A DNA stretch of 54,621 bases from contig NC_087067.1 of NCBI RefSeq assembly GCF_963678635.1, positions 19,297,018 to 19,351,638 of the forward strand. The letters are read 5' to 3'. Below the pieces are notes generated by a model. It did not search any database. It was not told where the DNA came from and saw only the letters and a list, made by a program, of their open reading frames with translations. The position numbers were made by a program, and so were the translations under genes. The stretch comes from Symsagittifera roscoffensis. Lineage: Eukaryota; Xenacoelomorpha; Acoela; Convolutidae. Each line of letters starts with the position of its first letter. Position 1 is the first letter of the stretch. Shown one piece after another: positions 1 through 10,459 of this stretch.

Positions 1-1240
1 CACAAGAGAGCTTAAACTTTCTTTTTGATTGAACCCAAAATCTAATCTCAAATTGATTTGACTTTTCGGAGGGCCACAACTTTTTGTGTAAAAAAAACTG
101 CGCGTAGCCGATGATGCACGGGATCTTTTCATAACGCATCTCTTTGATTGGAATCAGTATTACCCTCCCAAATCTGAGATATTGATTTCAATCAAAAAGA
201 CACGTTCTGAGAAGCGTTATAAGGAAATAAAAAAAAATCCAAAAATTTGGGTCAAAAATTCCCTGACACACTTTTTCATAGACTACAGCAAGTGGGACAA
301 TGTAAAAACAGCCCAAAGGATGACGCAGACCCAGGGTTGAGGGCAGACTTTCCATTGATACTACTATTTTTAAAAATCGGTAGAGTAGTTTTTGAGAAAA
401 AAGTAAAATGTTAGAAGAAATTGAAAAAGTTTTCCAAACTGTCTCAAACAAAAAAATTTAAAAAAAAAAAACCCGAACCCATACATTTTCATAATAGCTG
501 TTTTTATCACTGGAACTGATAAAAATTTTGAATTTATTTTTGTTTTTTTTTAACTTACCACACATTGTAAAGTAGAAAGTGATATGTTTTGTCAAAGAGC
601 TTGTTAATTAGACCAATTACTTGAGCTTTATTTTTTTCGAACTAACTCTGAGCTAAATCTAACTGCCGCTTACGCTAGTTATGAATAGAAAACTGGAAAA
701 CAGCGCCATAAAAAAACCAGTTAGCCAAAGTATCTGATTTCTAAACCTTTCAGTCTTACTGCAAAATGATTGTATAAAAATCATCTGCTTTTTGAGCTCA
801 AAACTTAGATCTTCTTAGATGGTATAAAAAGCTGCCAGAAACTATAAAACAAATTTTGAAATTGTTTTAAACAAAAACACACACTTTAGCATTTTTTTTC
901 ATTTCCTTGTTTTTTTTTAATAGGAGCGCTGCGCAAAAATTGTCTGAAAACAGAAATTCCAGCATTAAAAAAATTTTGTTTCGTTAGGATAGCTGAAACG
1001 AGCCAACCTACTTCTTATTTTTTCGTTTCTTTTGTTTTAATGCAAAATCAGGTACCACAAATAAACATCGGAGTGGGTTGAGTGATAATAATTATCAGAC
1101 TGGGTTGAGTCATTGGACTGGGCTGAGTTAAGACAAAAATTTCGAGCATATTAAGAAGTTTTATTCGGTTTGGATATCTGAAACGAGCCAACTTATATAG
1201 AATAATAGAACCCTTTAAATATAAATTGTCAGACTTTTTT
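1..1240. other. AT-rich region, no gene recognised
   Basis: I see no supportable exon. A minus-strand open stretch at 188-451 is partly GC-richer but shows no domain or splice context I can defend. An imperfect inverted repeat around 150-205 and a near-repeat of about 35 bp (974-1008 and 1155-1197, both ending in a 'gaaacgagccaac' motif) suggest old repeat material. Confidence 0.4.
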
Positions 1241-1743
1241 GTTTCGACCAGTCAAAATGGGGAGTAATATTGTATTCGGGTGTGTTTTAATTTTGTTTTG
1301 TTTTCTACGCAGAATCAGGTACCACAAACAATCATTGAATTGAGTTGAGTGACATATCAAATTAAGGTCCCTTTCAGTCGTGATTCAAACTATATTTAGA
1401 AAAATTTCCCAGTGTTGAGAAAAATCGGTTTGAAATTTTTGGTTTTTCTTCTATTTTTGAGCTAGTAAAGCGAGCGAGCAGGCTTGTTTTTGCTTAATTT
1501 AAGTCGTTAATGCTTATTATTCTTAAATTAATTTTTACTCGAGTAAAATTAGCTCTAAAACTTCATCAAATTTTCAGAAAATCAGATAATTTCTTTGCAA
1601 AAAAAATGAGAACGTTTGTGATTTTTTTTTTGATTTTTTCATGATTTTGTCTGTAGTCATTTTTTAAATAATGTTGTCTGATTTGCTTTTTTTACAATGA
1701 AGGTGCGATTTTTTGGTGTGTTTTTTAAAGATTATGGTCGGAA
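1241..1743 (+). repeat. Dispersed repeat family A, copy 1
   Basis: It starts with gtttcgacca and ends with atggtcggaa, a degenerate inverted-repeat pair. Internally it shares landmarks with copies at 28162 and 30426, and at 9911 in reverse: an 'aatcaggtaccacaaa' block, a 'gagcgagcaggctt' block and a conserved tail just after the right end. It has no coding capacity. A non-autonomous DNA element is the likely nature, but the true ends are uncertain because similarity continues past the right inverted repeat. Confidence 0.6.
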
Positions 1744-2160
1744 AATTCTGTGCTACTGGGCTATCTTTGTTTGTAATGTATATTATTTTGAAACCTGTTT
1801 TAAGTATTTTTTAAAAATTGTTAAGAAATTTAAAGTTTTCGGTGTATCTTTTTTCCTTGAATTACGCTTGTAATACGAGTAAAATTGTCTGATTGATTGC
1901 ATAATCAGTGACAAGTTGTGTATGGGAACCAATTATGTTTGGACTTTGGTAGTCAGCCTGAAAAATGTCTTAACAATCAAACAACTTGAACGAAAGATAG
2001 AAAATTTGAATGTTCTTAAAAAATTTGACATAGGAACAGAGATAAGTCGAGGACCGTCGCAAAAAGCGATTAAGAACCCAGCTAAAAAAACTCATCTCAG
2101 AAAAAAACTAGAACACAACTCAAGAACACATCTCAGAAAAAAAAACTAATTGAATCGATG
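1744..2160. other. No gene recognised
   Basis: AT-rich sequence with one short plus-strand open frame (1916-2149) that is lysine-rich, repeats a short 'ctcatctcagaaaaaaa' block near its end, and has no features of a real protein. Confidence 0.4.
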
Positions 2161-2173
2161 AAATAAAACTAAC

Positions 2174-2221
2174 TTTTCCGCAGCCGAAGCATTTCTTTCC
2201 GATCATCTTAGGTGGCGCCAT
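2174..2221 (-). CDS. Candidate first coding exon (partial gene)
   Basis: Read on the minus strand, an ATG in a good context (CAAAAATGG) opens 16 codons, MAPPKMIGKKCFGCGK. A GTTAGT splice donor follows directly at phase 0. The surrounding 150 bp are GC-richer than the neighbourhood, as a 5' exon would be. The start resembles the MAPSNTKLVKYV start of the claudin-like gene at 51038, so this may be a paralogue whose first membrane segment lies in the next exon. I could not find that next exon; it may lie beyond the left edge. Function is not assigned. Confidence 0.4.
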
Positions 2222-2485
2222 TTTTGGTTCCAATTACTCTGCATCCCTTGGTTGCGGAAACTGCTTTAGTCGTTTCGAAGTAGTTTGAGAGCCTTATTCC
2301 CTCTTTTTGAGCAAGTTTCACACGTGCTCGCTGTAAGAATTGTTAACCTATTTGGACGCATGCCGTATTAAACATCTCAAAACAGGGCTATTCAGCTTTT
2401 TCCCTAATAGATAAATTTTTGTTCCCACCACAAAATGGGAAGGAATTTTCTGTGTTTTTCTGAATTTTCGTGTTCTCTGTTATTG

Positions 2486-2666
2486 GACCAAGTGAACAGT
2501 CTCCCCCTAAATCAGTAATAATTATCGGTTAAAAGTAATTTATATCAGCCAATCAGATTTGAGCATAGTACATGCAGGCTTTACTCCTTTTAGTTTGGCA
2601 TTTAGTGTGTTAGGGTTAGGAGGGGGAGAGGGGAAGGGGGAGGAGGGGGAGATTGTTCACTTGGTC
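2486..2666. mobile_element. Short MITE with 22-bp terminal inverted repeats
   Basis: The ends match as inverted repeats at 21 of 22 positions, beginning GACCAAGTGAACA and running into a C-tract. The flanks read tattg on the left and tattt on the right, a possible short target duplication. The 181-bp body has no coding capacity. A related G-rich motif ending attgttcacatggg follows at 2673-2696. Superfamily not assigned. Confidence 0.6.
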
Positions 2667-2699
2667 TATTTAGGGAGGAGATTGTTCACATGGGCACTG

Positions 2700-3712
2700 T
2701 TTTCTTGTCCTTTGATTTTGCTATTTTTCAAGCAAAATATCCACCTTTCACGAGCCACAATTTATCAATCTATGTTAACAAAATATCACAAAATTTTAAG
2801 AAAATGGTTCGAAATAATTAGCTCCAAATTTTATTTTCCTAAATTGAACTTAGGGCGAGTAAATCCGGCGAGTAGCTGATAATGCCAATAATTTACATAG
2901 AATGAACATCTTGATAGCTGCAAATTTTACTCTTTGAAACTTCTTTAATAACTTCCCCTGCAAAAAAAGCTCAAATTTAATTTTAATTTTTTTTTTCGTT
3001 TTTTTTTCTTCAGAAAAGCCTGAAAAATTGTTGAGGCTCAAATTATCTTTTTCAAGGTTTGAATTTTGATTTTTTTTTCAGTTCCAGTTCATTTCTTTTG
3101 TTAGGAGGAAGGCAAACTCAACTATCAAAGAGTGAAATTGTAAGGTTACGAAAAGCGTGATCAACTTCTAGCTTCGAAAATGGAATTTAATTGGGTTAAT
3201 TTTATCAAAAAAAGTCAATCGTTAAAATAAATTGGGTTAAATTTATCAAAAAATTGTCAATCATAAAAAGTTCCAGATCGTTTTATTTTCTGTTTACTTG
3301 CGTTCATTGACTATTTCTTAAATATCTATTCGCCATGTTCTTTTCTATGGAAAGTAACAAACTAATGGGCTTCCTTTGTATTACTGTTAGAACTGTCCAA
3401 ATTATGTTATGAAAGATCATAACAGAACAGAATCATAACCGTAAATATGTCTTATAAAACGAAATCCTTTCAAAATTGTTACTTAGAGGCATGCGCAATT
3501 TGGAATGATTACAGAAAACATAATAAATGAACAATAATTCGAAAAAACAATGCTGTCTGAAAAAGTATGTAAAATTTTAGGAGAAAAACCATTAGTTAAT
3601 TAATATGAATAGTAAACTGGTCGTAAACTGTTAAAAAGGAATAAGATGTTATTTCTTTGATACCGTGATTACAATTACTACTGGTTTTATGTTTAGAATG
3701 TCAAAAATAATG

Positions 3713-3756
<44 letters not shown>

Positions 3757-4620
3757 TTTTAAATTGTTTCTTTTAAAGCAATTTGGTTTTTAAAAGTAAG
3801 CTATAAATCATAATGTCAAACAAATGGTTACACCGTCAAACTATTGTTGTGTAGCAAAACAGTAGAAGAGCCCTACCGTCTCTTACCAAAATTTGACGGT
3901 ATGATGGTTTTCAACTTAACTCAAGCTCCTACCACCTAACAAACAGGTTTTTTGTTATTTGAGTGCGTCTGAAAAACATCTACAATTCAAAAAAATTTTG
4001 AAACTTTTGCATTGAAAAGCTAAACATCTTGGGTACCACTCGAAAAAATTTTGAATTTTTTTAAAATAAAATGGCAAAAAGTTGAAAAAAGCAGGTTGAG
4101 ATGTTTCTGCTTAAACTTAAATCTAATTGGCATTTTATTTCAGATTCTCTTTTCTTATTTGAGTAGGTTTTCAGTCCCTGTATGTTTTGTGATTGAGAGA
4201 AAAAGTTGAGAAGGCAGCCAAAATTTCTAGCTTCAAGACTAATTTACGCAATGGCAACAAAAACTCTCAGCGCAGATATCAAGTTATCAAGAGTTATCAA
4301 GATATCATAAAATGAAGATCAAAAATTTGGTGTAAAAAATTTTTTCAAATGCGACCGACTTAAGTAAAATTTGAAGGGTTTGAAAATTGCCCATTCGGTT
4401 AGGTTCGAAACAGTTATATGAGTTTTTGCTTATAATACTCAATTTTTGAAGTGCGAAGTAGTTAGGTTGATAATTTTGTTTTAAAATTGTTCTGGATTGA
4501 ATTGAGGGCAGCTACTCGGGAATATTGACTCCTCTGTAGTCCTAAGTATACTCATTAGCCATTGAATGGCCATCACTGAGAGTTAGTTTCAACAAAAAGC
4601 AACATACTTTAACAGTAGCA
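2700..4620. other. Intergenic or intronic, no gene recognised
   Basis: AT-rich sequence with oligo-A/T tracts and one TA microsatellite (3716-3753). The final exon or exons expected for the claudin-like gene at 4627-5023 should lie in this direction on the minus strand, but I could not identify a convincing membrane-segment exon. Confidence 0.4.
3716..3753. repeat. (TA)n microsatellite
   Basis: About 19 uninterrupted TA units in non-coding DNA. Confidence 0.95.
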
Positions 4621-4626
4621 GTTTAC

Positions 4627-4730
4627 CTAACTGCCGCTGCCCACTTGTCGAATCCCAGCTTTTTGTAGTAATCGCCGGCATTAATCCTTCCTCTCACGTC
4701 ATACGATACACCGCTAAAAATATTTTGGCA
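4627..4730 (-). CDS. Internal exon of a claudin-like gene, second extracellular loop
   Basis: The acceptor is strong (ttgccttttcag). The frame of 34 codons plus 2 nt begins CQNIFSGVSYDV, contains GDYYKKLGFDKW and ends at a GTAAAC donor. GC content is clearly raised over the flanks. The layout (aromatic-rich loop, then small residues leading toward a membrane segment) fits the second loop of a claudin/PMP22-type protein, just before the fourth membrane segment. The upstream partner is the exon at 4937-5023. The next exon was not found. The family assignment is inferred from layout, not from a search. Confidence 0.5.
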
Positions 4731-4936
4731 CTGAAAAGGCAAGGCAACATCGGGAGAGCCCATTTTGCCCCAAATAATTTTCAAAGCAATTTTCAGGAGA
4801 TCAAAAGTGTCCTATCTCTGCAAAACTGTCGTGTGATCCCCAATCTTTGCATTTGTACGCTTTTCAATGATGGAAATTTACTGGGCAAAGCAAGCAGTAC
4901 ACGTGTGACGTCGAAAGACTGTAGTTCATTTGTTTA

Positions 4937-5023
4937 ATCGTTGGTGATATATTGGACGCATGAGATCCAAGACATCGCGCTGGCAATAAGCAGTACAAAC
5001 ATCAGCCCGGTGGTGAAAAACAT
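4937..5023 (-). CDS. Tentative exon with third membrane segment of the same claudin-like gene
   Basis: After a 'gattag' acceptor the frame reads MFFTTGLMFVLLIASAMSW followed by about ten residues and then TAA. A hydrophobic stretch ending in serine-tryptophan before a short extracellular loop is the usual form of claudin segment three. The 3' boundary is the weak point: I see no good GT donor before the stop. A poor GTCCAA inside the frame, or a damaged donor at the stop (TTAAAC where the downstream exon has GTAAAC), are the options. A decayed gene is possible. Confidence 0.35.
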
Positions 5024-5029
5024 CTAATC

Positions 5030-6650
5030 AACCTCAAGCTTCTGAGAAAACGTGTGCGACAATTTCAACCCGATATTTTCAACAGTAGGTATGAAAAGAC
5101 TTGAAACACAGAATTAAAAGAAAACCAAAAAAACTGCACAGGCTCGAGAAAATTATTGAAGTCGTAAGAAATGCATACACTATTACACTGATGCATTTTT
5201 TCTAATATTTGCATTAAAATGACGGAAAAAAAAATCTTATACAAGCTAAACTAAATCCACTCCAAAATAATATAAATTTTCTCATATGGGACTTTGTAAG
5301 CCCAGGTCAATAATTCCGAAAATAGGCACGGTAACTGAACAATTGCTCTAGAGTTGCAAACCCATCTATTATAAGTATTTATACCACATTGTTTCGGTTC
5401 CAGAAAATGTTGTAAGCCATTGATACTCAAATAGAATTATCTCAAAACATACGAATATATAGAAAAACAAATGAAAAGATGTTTGATTTTAGAAAAGGTG
5501 TTTGTTTATTTTGTTGTTAATTTTGATACAGACACGGAAATGATGGATTTAATTAGCTCATTTTTCAGCAGAAACTCAATCGCATCAAATCAGAACACAT
5601 CAGATCTGTTTTTTAAGGTTCCCTACCCGATCGCTCGTCATCATAAAATACTTGATTGCATTTATTGCTCTTTGCAAATACCTTTGATAAAATTTCTACG
5701 CAATACAGCTCTAACAATGAAAAATTTTACCTCATATTTTAGAAAAGAAAAAATTTGAATGATTGAAAACAAAAAAACATAACAAAAAAATCAGCTCAAT
5801 TCACAAAATTCAAAAATGTATGCGGTTTGATTTGAATCGCTGAACATATGGAAAAGATTCGGAGTGCAGTATGAGCGATGTATGAGCAAAAAAGGGCTGG
5901 AGACAAAATGTTTCAGATTCTTTAGAGTTTCATTACCAGTGAGGAAAACTGTGAGTTCAGAGCATTCAATAAAGGTATACAGAAAAGGATTAAAACCAAT
6001 AGTTTAATTTGCTGTTGTGTTAAGTAGAACAGCAAGCATGATTTTTTACAAGTTGAAAACGTATAAATTGAGAACTTTTGTAGAAATAAACACCGCAAAA
6101 AACCTCAAATTGTCTCTATAAACAATATTCAATCCAAACTGGAGACTAGAAAAAATTCAACTACATAGAAAGAATCGCTAAAAGAAGGACTTGTTTCAAC
6201 AAGGTGAGCATTAGGTACATTTTTTGAAAACGATCAATCTCTGGGGTTTCAAATCAGACTTCTGATCTAAAAATTGAAACAATTTTTCTATAACTATCCA
6301 AATATTTTTCATCACAGAGCAATTTAAAAATTTAGATATCATGTTTCTCAGCAATTGCATTCTGGGCTGATTGGATTATTCTAATATAGCTTGGTTCAAA
6401 AATTTTTAGGCTAGTTGTTGTTATTCCAGAGCTAAGGTCAGTTTCTGTTTATAAAAAAAACTATTAAAGTTTTCAAAACAAAGTTTTATATTATCAGAAT
6501 GAGTAAATATTTCCAGCTATTTTGGTTTCTGAGGAGACCGTAGGCAAAATTCGAACTATTTTAAAACTATTTTTCAAACTATGTCAATAATAAATAATTC
6601 AGCTCAATTTATTTGCAAAATTAATTCGATAACAACCGATAATGATTTTT
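5030..6650. other. No gene recognised
   Basis: AT-rich. A plus-strand open frame at 5471-5758 has unremarkable composition and no splice or domain support. Upstream exons of the 4627-5023 gene (segments one and two) should lie here or further right, but none was recognised. Confidence 0.35.
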
Positions 6651-6653
6651 CTT

Positions 6654-6659
6654 TTTATT
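6654..6659 (-). terminator. Polyadenylation signal AATAAA
   Basis: AATAAA on the minus strand about 50 nt past the stop codon of the 262-aa gene, giving a very short 3' UTR. Confidence 0.7.
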
Positions 6660-6706
6660 CAGCTTTTGATTGTCTTGCTGGGACTCCCACATCCTTTTGT
6701 TTGATT

Positions 6707-7495
6707 CTATGCGATGCCAATCTTTTTCATTTGTACTTGAAGATCTGATATTGATTTTAATACCCTATTTGTACTGGTTTCTTCAATTTTTTCCGATTCT
6801 TCCATTTTCAAATATTGTTCATCTGAAGTGTTTTTCCATCGAGCAATAACACACATGGGCACTAAGCCGACAAGTTCCAAGATTAGGCATACATAGAGCA
6901 GAAAATATCCCCAGGAATATTTGCAGCCATGCTCTTCATTTCTATAGTCTTTTTCGAGCCAATAAGTAGTAATTGAGCATGATGCAACGACCATAATGAT
7001 TTGCAGCAAAAAAAGAGCTGCCGAGGTTTTTCGGAGAGAAACACGGTTCGTCTTCGATGTAAAGACGCATTGGATTATTTCGACGACAACGATAGAGAGC
7101 GCTTCAAAAATTGTAAAATAAACCATAATTTTGGCTTTTTCACTCCAGCTGAGTCCGCATGCTCGGCAATTATAATAATAAATGAATGAGTGATCACTTT
7201 CTAAATAAATGTCCAAAGCAGTAGTTGATATTTCAAATGAAAGTGTAATGGGTCTCCATGATTGAAGGTAATTCAAAACGTTAGTTCCGATCACCATACA
7301 TTCGCTATCCACATAACTATTATATTTGACACAATGAGACCAGTAATTTACCCGAACCATATCGACATTGGCAAATTTGCATTCCATGAAATAAAAGCTT
7401 TGTAAATTTGTGATAAATAAGAGTAAAACACAGACACTGATTAAGATAACCAGAATAGTCATATGGCTGAAGAAAAACTTAAAACGGCTAGCCAT
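6707..7495 (-). CDS. Claudin/PMP22-like four-pass membrane protein, 262 aa, single exon
   Basis: Four hydrophobic segments lie at roughly residues 11-30, 121-143, 157-176 and 196-219. The first loop carries W52, C55 and C66 (W-x2-C-x10-C), the claudin superfamily signature. The second loop holds W179 and C191 and leads into YSWGYFLLYVCL. The cytoplasmic tail (220-262) is acidic then basic, with no obvious PDZ-binding end. The closest relative in the window is the gene at 16031-16849, sharing VNYWS in loop one and LELVGLVPMC in segment four. Such proteins act in cell junctions or as membrane regulators; which applies here cannot be told. The absence of introns contrasts with the spliced relatives and could reflect retroposition or intron loss. 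Confidence 0.8.
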   Translation of the reverse strand: MASRFKFFFSHMTILVILISVCVLLLFITNLQSFYFMECKFANVDMVRVNYWSHCVKYNSYVDSECMVIGTNVLNYLQSWRPITLSFEISTTALDIYLESDHSFIYYYNCRACGLSWSEKAKIMVYFTIFEALSIVVVEIIQCVFTSKTNRVSLRKTSAALFLLQIIMVVASCSITTYWLEKDYRNEEHGCKYSWGYFLLYVCLILELVGLVPMCVIARWKNTSDEQYLKMEESEKIEETSTNRVLKSISDLQVQMKKIGIA

Positions 7496-7499
7496 ATTT

Positions 7500-8022
7500 T
7501 TTTAAATTTCAAATCCGGTTGCAAAGCTTTGTAGATTTTTTGACGCACAAATTTTCGTATCAAGTTTGGGAGTTTCACAATTGAACATTTACAAAAATTT
7601 TTCAATTACATTTTTTTTCGAATTGGGAAATGATTCATGAAACTTCCATACAAGAGATATCAACTTGACTCAGCAAAAACACACTTACAAATAAAATTTA
7701 CCAATATCCAACCTTTATATTACGGCTTGCAAATTGTCTATAGCAAGCTTCAAATGATGCTAATATCGACACAATAGATCACAATAGATATGGGCCAACA
7801 AAAATTGATTGTTTTCAAAGTGTTTCTCATTTATTCAAATTTGATTGGAAGCATTTTAATTTCGCATGTTTTTCCCCACATAAAATCAAGTAGGACATAC
7901 AGATTCGCAGGCCTGGTCTCTCTTTTATTTAAACCTTTTTAAATGCGAATCGAGGATGAAAGAATTGTAACATGATGTCGATCGATTTTTCCGTCCGATT
8001 GTTTTTTCGAACTTTTTGAGCT
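7500..8022. other. Upstream region of the 262-aa gene
   Basis: Non-coding AT-rich DNA between the start codon of the 262-aa gene and the hAT element. No clear TATA box or other core promoter could be singled out. Confidence 0.4.
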
Positions 8023-8030
8023 CTTGCACT

Positions 8031-8429
8031 CAGAGGGGAGGATCTAGGATTTTCTCTGGGGGGGGGGGGGGGGGGGGGGGGGGGTATGGTTTTAAAATTT
8101 CGAAAATTTTGTCGACCATTTTTTAGGTCGACCAAATTGATTTTCTGAGCGCTCCTAAATCACTATAAAGACCCTATTTTGACCAAATTTTCTGTGCGGC
8201 AGGCAAAATTTTGAAAAAAAGGCCAAAAAAAGCGTTTTTAGGCAATTTTTTTGCAATTTTTTTGCAAATTTTTAGGGTCCGTCAGGCGCCTTTAGAAAAT
8301 TTTTAGGGTCCGTCACCAAAAAATCAATATCTCAAAAAAGTAAAAAAGGTAGTTTTGGGCCGGCAGCGAGTCAAATTCCTGAGGGGGGAGGGGGGGCATC
8401 CGCTCCCCCCCCCCCTAAATCCGCCCCTG
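8031..8429. mobile_element. Non-autonomous hAT element (MITE) with 8-bp target duplication
   Basis: The 399-bp element begins cagaggggaggatctagg and ends cctaaatccgcccctg, so its termini are inverted copies of a CAGGGGCGGATTTAGG-type end. It is flanked by a perfect 8-bp direct repeat, cttgcact, at 8023-8030 and 8430-8437. Eight-base duplications with CAGGG-type ends are characteristic of hAT transposons. There is no transposase frame, and G/C homopolymers sit just inside each end. Related copies are at 51662-52035, 27534-27813 and 26630-26872. Confidence 0.9.
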
Positions 8430-8572
8430 CTTGCACTACTGAATCCCTAGAATGTCTATAGCTGGCAAATTTTTTGCACAACAAGTTCTGAGCCGTTTTT
8501 GGAAGATTTTAATCGAAATAACTATCTCAAAATTAGTATTCACGATGAAGGAAACATTTGAAAACGTTTCAG

Positions 8573-8767
8573 CTTTCAGCATTGGTCCAGTCGGGAATCG
8601 CAATAAAACCAAAGAACGAACCTTGTGACAAAAATGTCAGTCCAGAGTTGAAATGGGTCTATAACTCCCACCCTCGGCAAGCTTTTGTTCATAATTATTG
8701 TACATTGGATATCAAGAACGACTATGGGTTGCCAATTGCAATCATTTTTAAGAAGCAGAAACCATAA
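8573..8767 (+). CDS. Candidate terminal exon, unknown protein
   Basis: A pyrimidine-poor but usable acceptor (gaaaacgtttcag) precedes 64 in-frame codons ending in TAA at 8765-8767. The frame is locally GC-richer and includes SPELKWVYNSHPRQAF and YGLPIAIIFKKQKP. I do not recognise a family, and no upstream exon could be tied to it; the hAT element lies immediately upstream. It could be the last exon of a gene on the plus strand, or chance. Confidence 0.25.
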   Translation, partial: LSALVQSGIAIKPKNEPCDKNVSPELKWVYNSHPRQAFVHNYCTLDIKNDYGLPIAIIFKKQKP

Positions 8768-8769
8768 AA

Positions 8770-9900
8770 AAGTTTCTAAAAATTGGATCATCTAATGAAA
8801 CCAAACCATTGAGTTTACTCATTCTAGCGGATCATCTGAATAAGCAATTTAACGATAACATGGGCTTTTTTGTCAGTTTGTTACAAGAAATTTTGCAACC
8901 AACAAAGCGATAGCGGTACTGTAGGTTTCAACCTGATTTTTTATCTACGAAAGTCTAAAAGCCACCCAAAGCCGCAAGCAAACGTCCAATGCAATGGTGT
9001 TAAATCTCATTCTCGTTTAATCGAAATTTGAGCTGAAAAAACAAGCGAAACATACCTCACGCACGGTCGAAACATACCGATTGTCCCGCTTTACTTCGGA
9101 GTCAGAAAGAAAAATTTCTTTCAAATTTGAACATATGTTTTTTTAAACATTTTTGACTCAAGTTGCATACCACTTATCCAAAAGATGAGGAAAAAAGCTA
9201 AAAAATAGTTAATAGCATTGCAACTACATCTCTTTAAAGCATTTAAATTACAAATAACTCAAATCATTTCATTCTGATAAAAAAGCATCATATGATGTTA
9301 CCCAAAAAGCATATATTATAACGTTTAAATTTGGATAGCTCATGTTGTTCCAAAGTCGAAACCTACCCCAATTCGGTCGAGATGGTCAAAACACACCAAC
9401 TTTTGCTCGAGTCGGTTGAAACATAAAGTGAAAACCTGGACTGTGGTAACAAAAAAGACAAAAAAGCTCACTAAACGCAATAATTGACCGTAAAAAACGT
9501 AGAGATAATCATTTTTTTAAAATTTTTTTGAAGGTAACTGGTCCGCATAATATGCTTCTAGCATTAAATTTATAATTTCATGCCAATTTTTTTTCCTCCA
9601 AATGAAATTGATGCGAGAATGCGACAGTTGAGCTACAAGCATTAGCCTCTTCTGGTCTAAAAATAAGTGTCGTTCGAGGTAATTGCAGAGGCAGAGTACT
9701 GTATAAACGTTTAATTTATCATTGACTTCACTTCAGTAAAAATCAGGATAAGACATCAAAGTTTTAATTAAGTAATATGGGGTCAAAGAACTTTAATTGG
9801 CAAAATGATTTGTGTATGGTTTGAATACGATTAGACATGAAAAAATGTTGAAACAGGGAAAAACATATGGGTAATAAGGATAGCTAGTTACTATGCAAGT
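8770..9900. other. No gene; weak direct repeats
   Basis: Short degenerate repeats built on 'ggtcgaaacatacc' occur near 9063, 9354, 9380 and 9412. Otherwise featureless AT-rich DNA. Confidence 0.4.
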
Positions 9901-9910
9901 AGCACAGAAA

Positions 9911-10452
9911 GTTCCGACCAACGTCTTAAGAAATACAACTATTTTTTTTTCAAATTAGGTTCATTTTTTTGGCGTAGTGTCATAAATTGATCTTAACGAA
10001 AAACTACAGCTTAGATTTTTTAAACAGTTTAAGTAAAAGACGCAAATTGGAAAACAATTTTTGTAGAAAGATGACTAGAAAATCAAAACTAACCAACAAA
10101 AACTTTTTCAATTTTTTGCAGTTTTTGAATTTTTAAAAAAAAATTTTCAAGTTCCAAAAAAGCGCTATAATACTAAAAAACACTTTTCTCGAGTAAAATT
10201 AAGTTTTTACGGCATAAATTCAGCCATTGTAAGCTTTTAAGCAATTAAAATAAGCTATTTCAAGCTTATTTATTCACTCGAATTAGGATAAAAAATCAAA
10301 AATTTCAAACCGGTTTTTCTCGACACTGGGAAAACCTATTTTCCACCCCGTCCGATGCCGATGATTAATTGTAGTACCTGATTTTGAAAACTAAAAAGAA
10401 AATTCAAAAACTACCCAATACAAAGTTCCTCCCCATTTTCAATGGTCGGAAC
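9911..10452 (-). repeat. Dispersed repeat family A, reverse copy
   Basis: Left end gttccgacca and right end aatggtcggaac are inverted matches. The body contains the reverse complement of the 'cgagaaaaaccggttt' block and of a 'tcaggtac' block seen in the 28162 copy. The conserved tail outside the end (ctagttactatgcaagtagcac, reversed) is also present at 9882-9904. Confidence 0.55.
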
Positions 10453-10459
10453 AAGAATT

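Noticed and set aside
188-451. Minus-strand 87-codon frame near the left edge
   Set aside because: No motif, splice context or conserved composition; part of it is low-complexity A/T sequence.
5471-5758. 95-codon plus-strand frame as a gene
   Set aside because: No domain, no splice sites, no composition change against flanking non-coding DNA.
8558-8791. Minus-strand 71-codon frame opposite the candidate exon at 8573-8767
   Set aside because: Antisense shadow; the plus-strand frame has the better splice acceptor and terminal stop.
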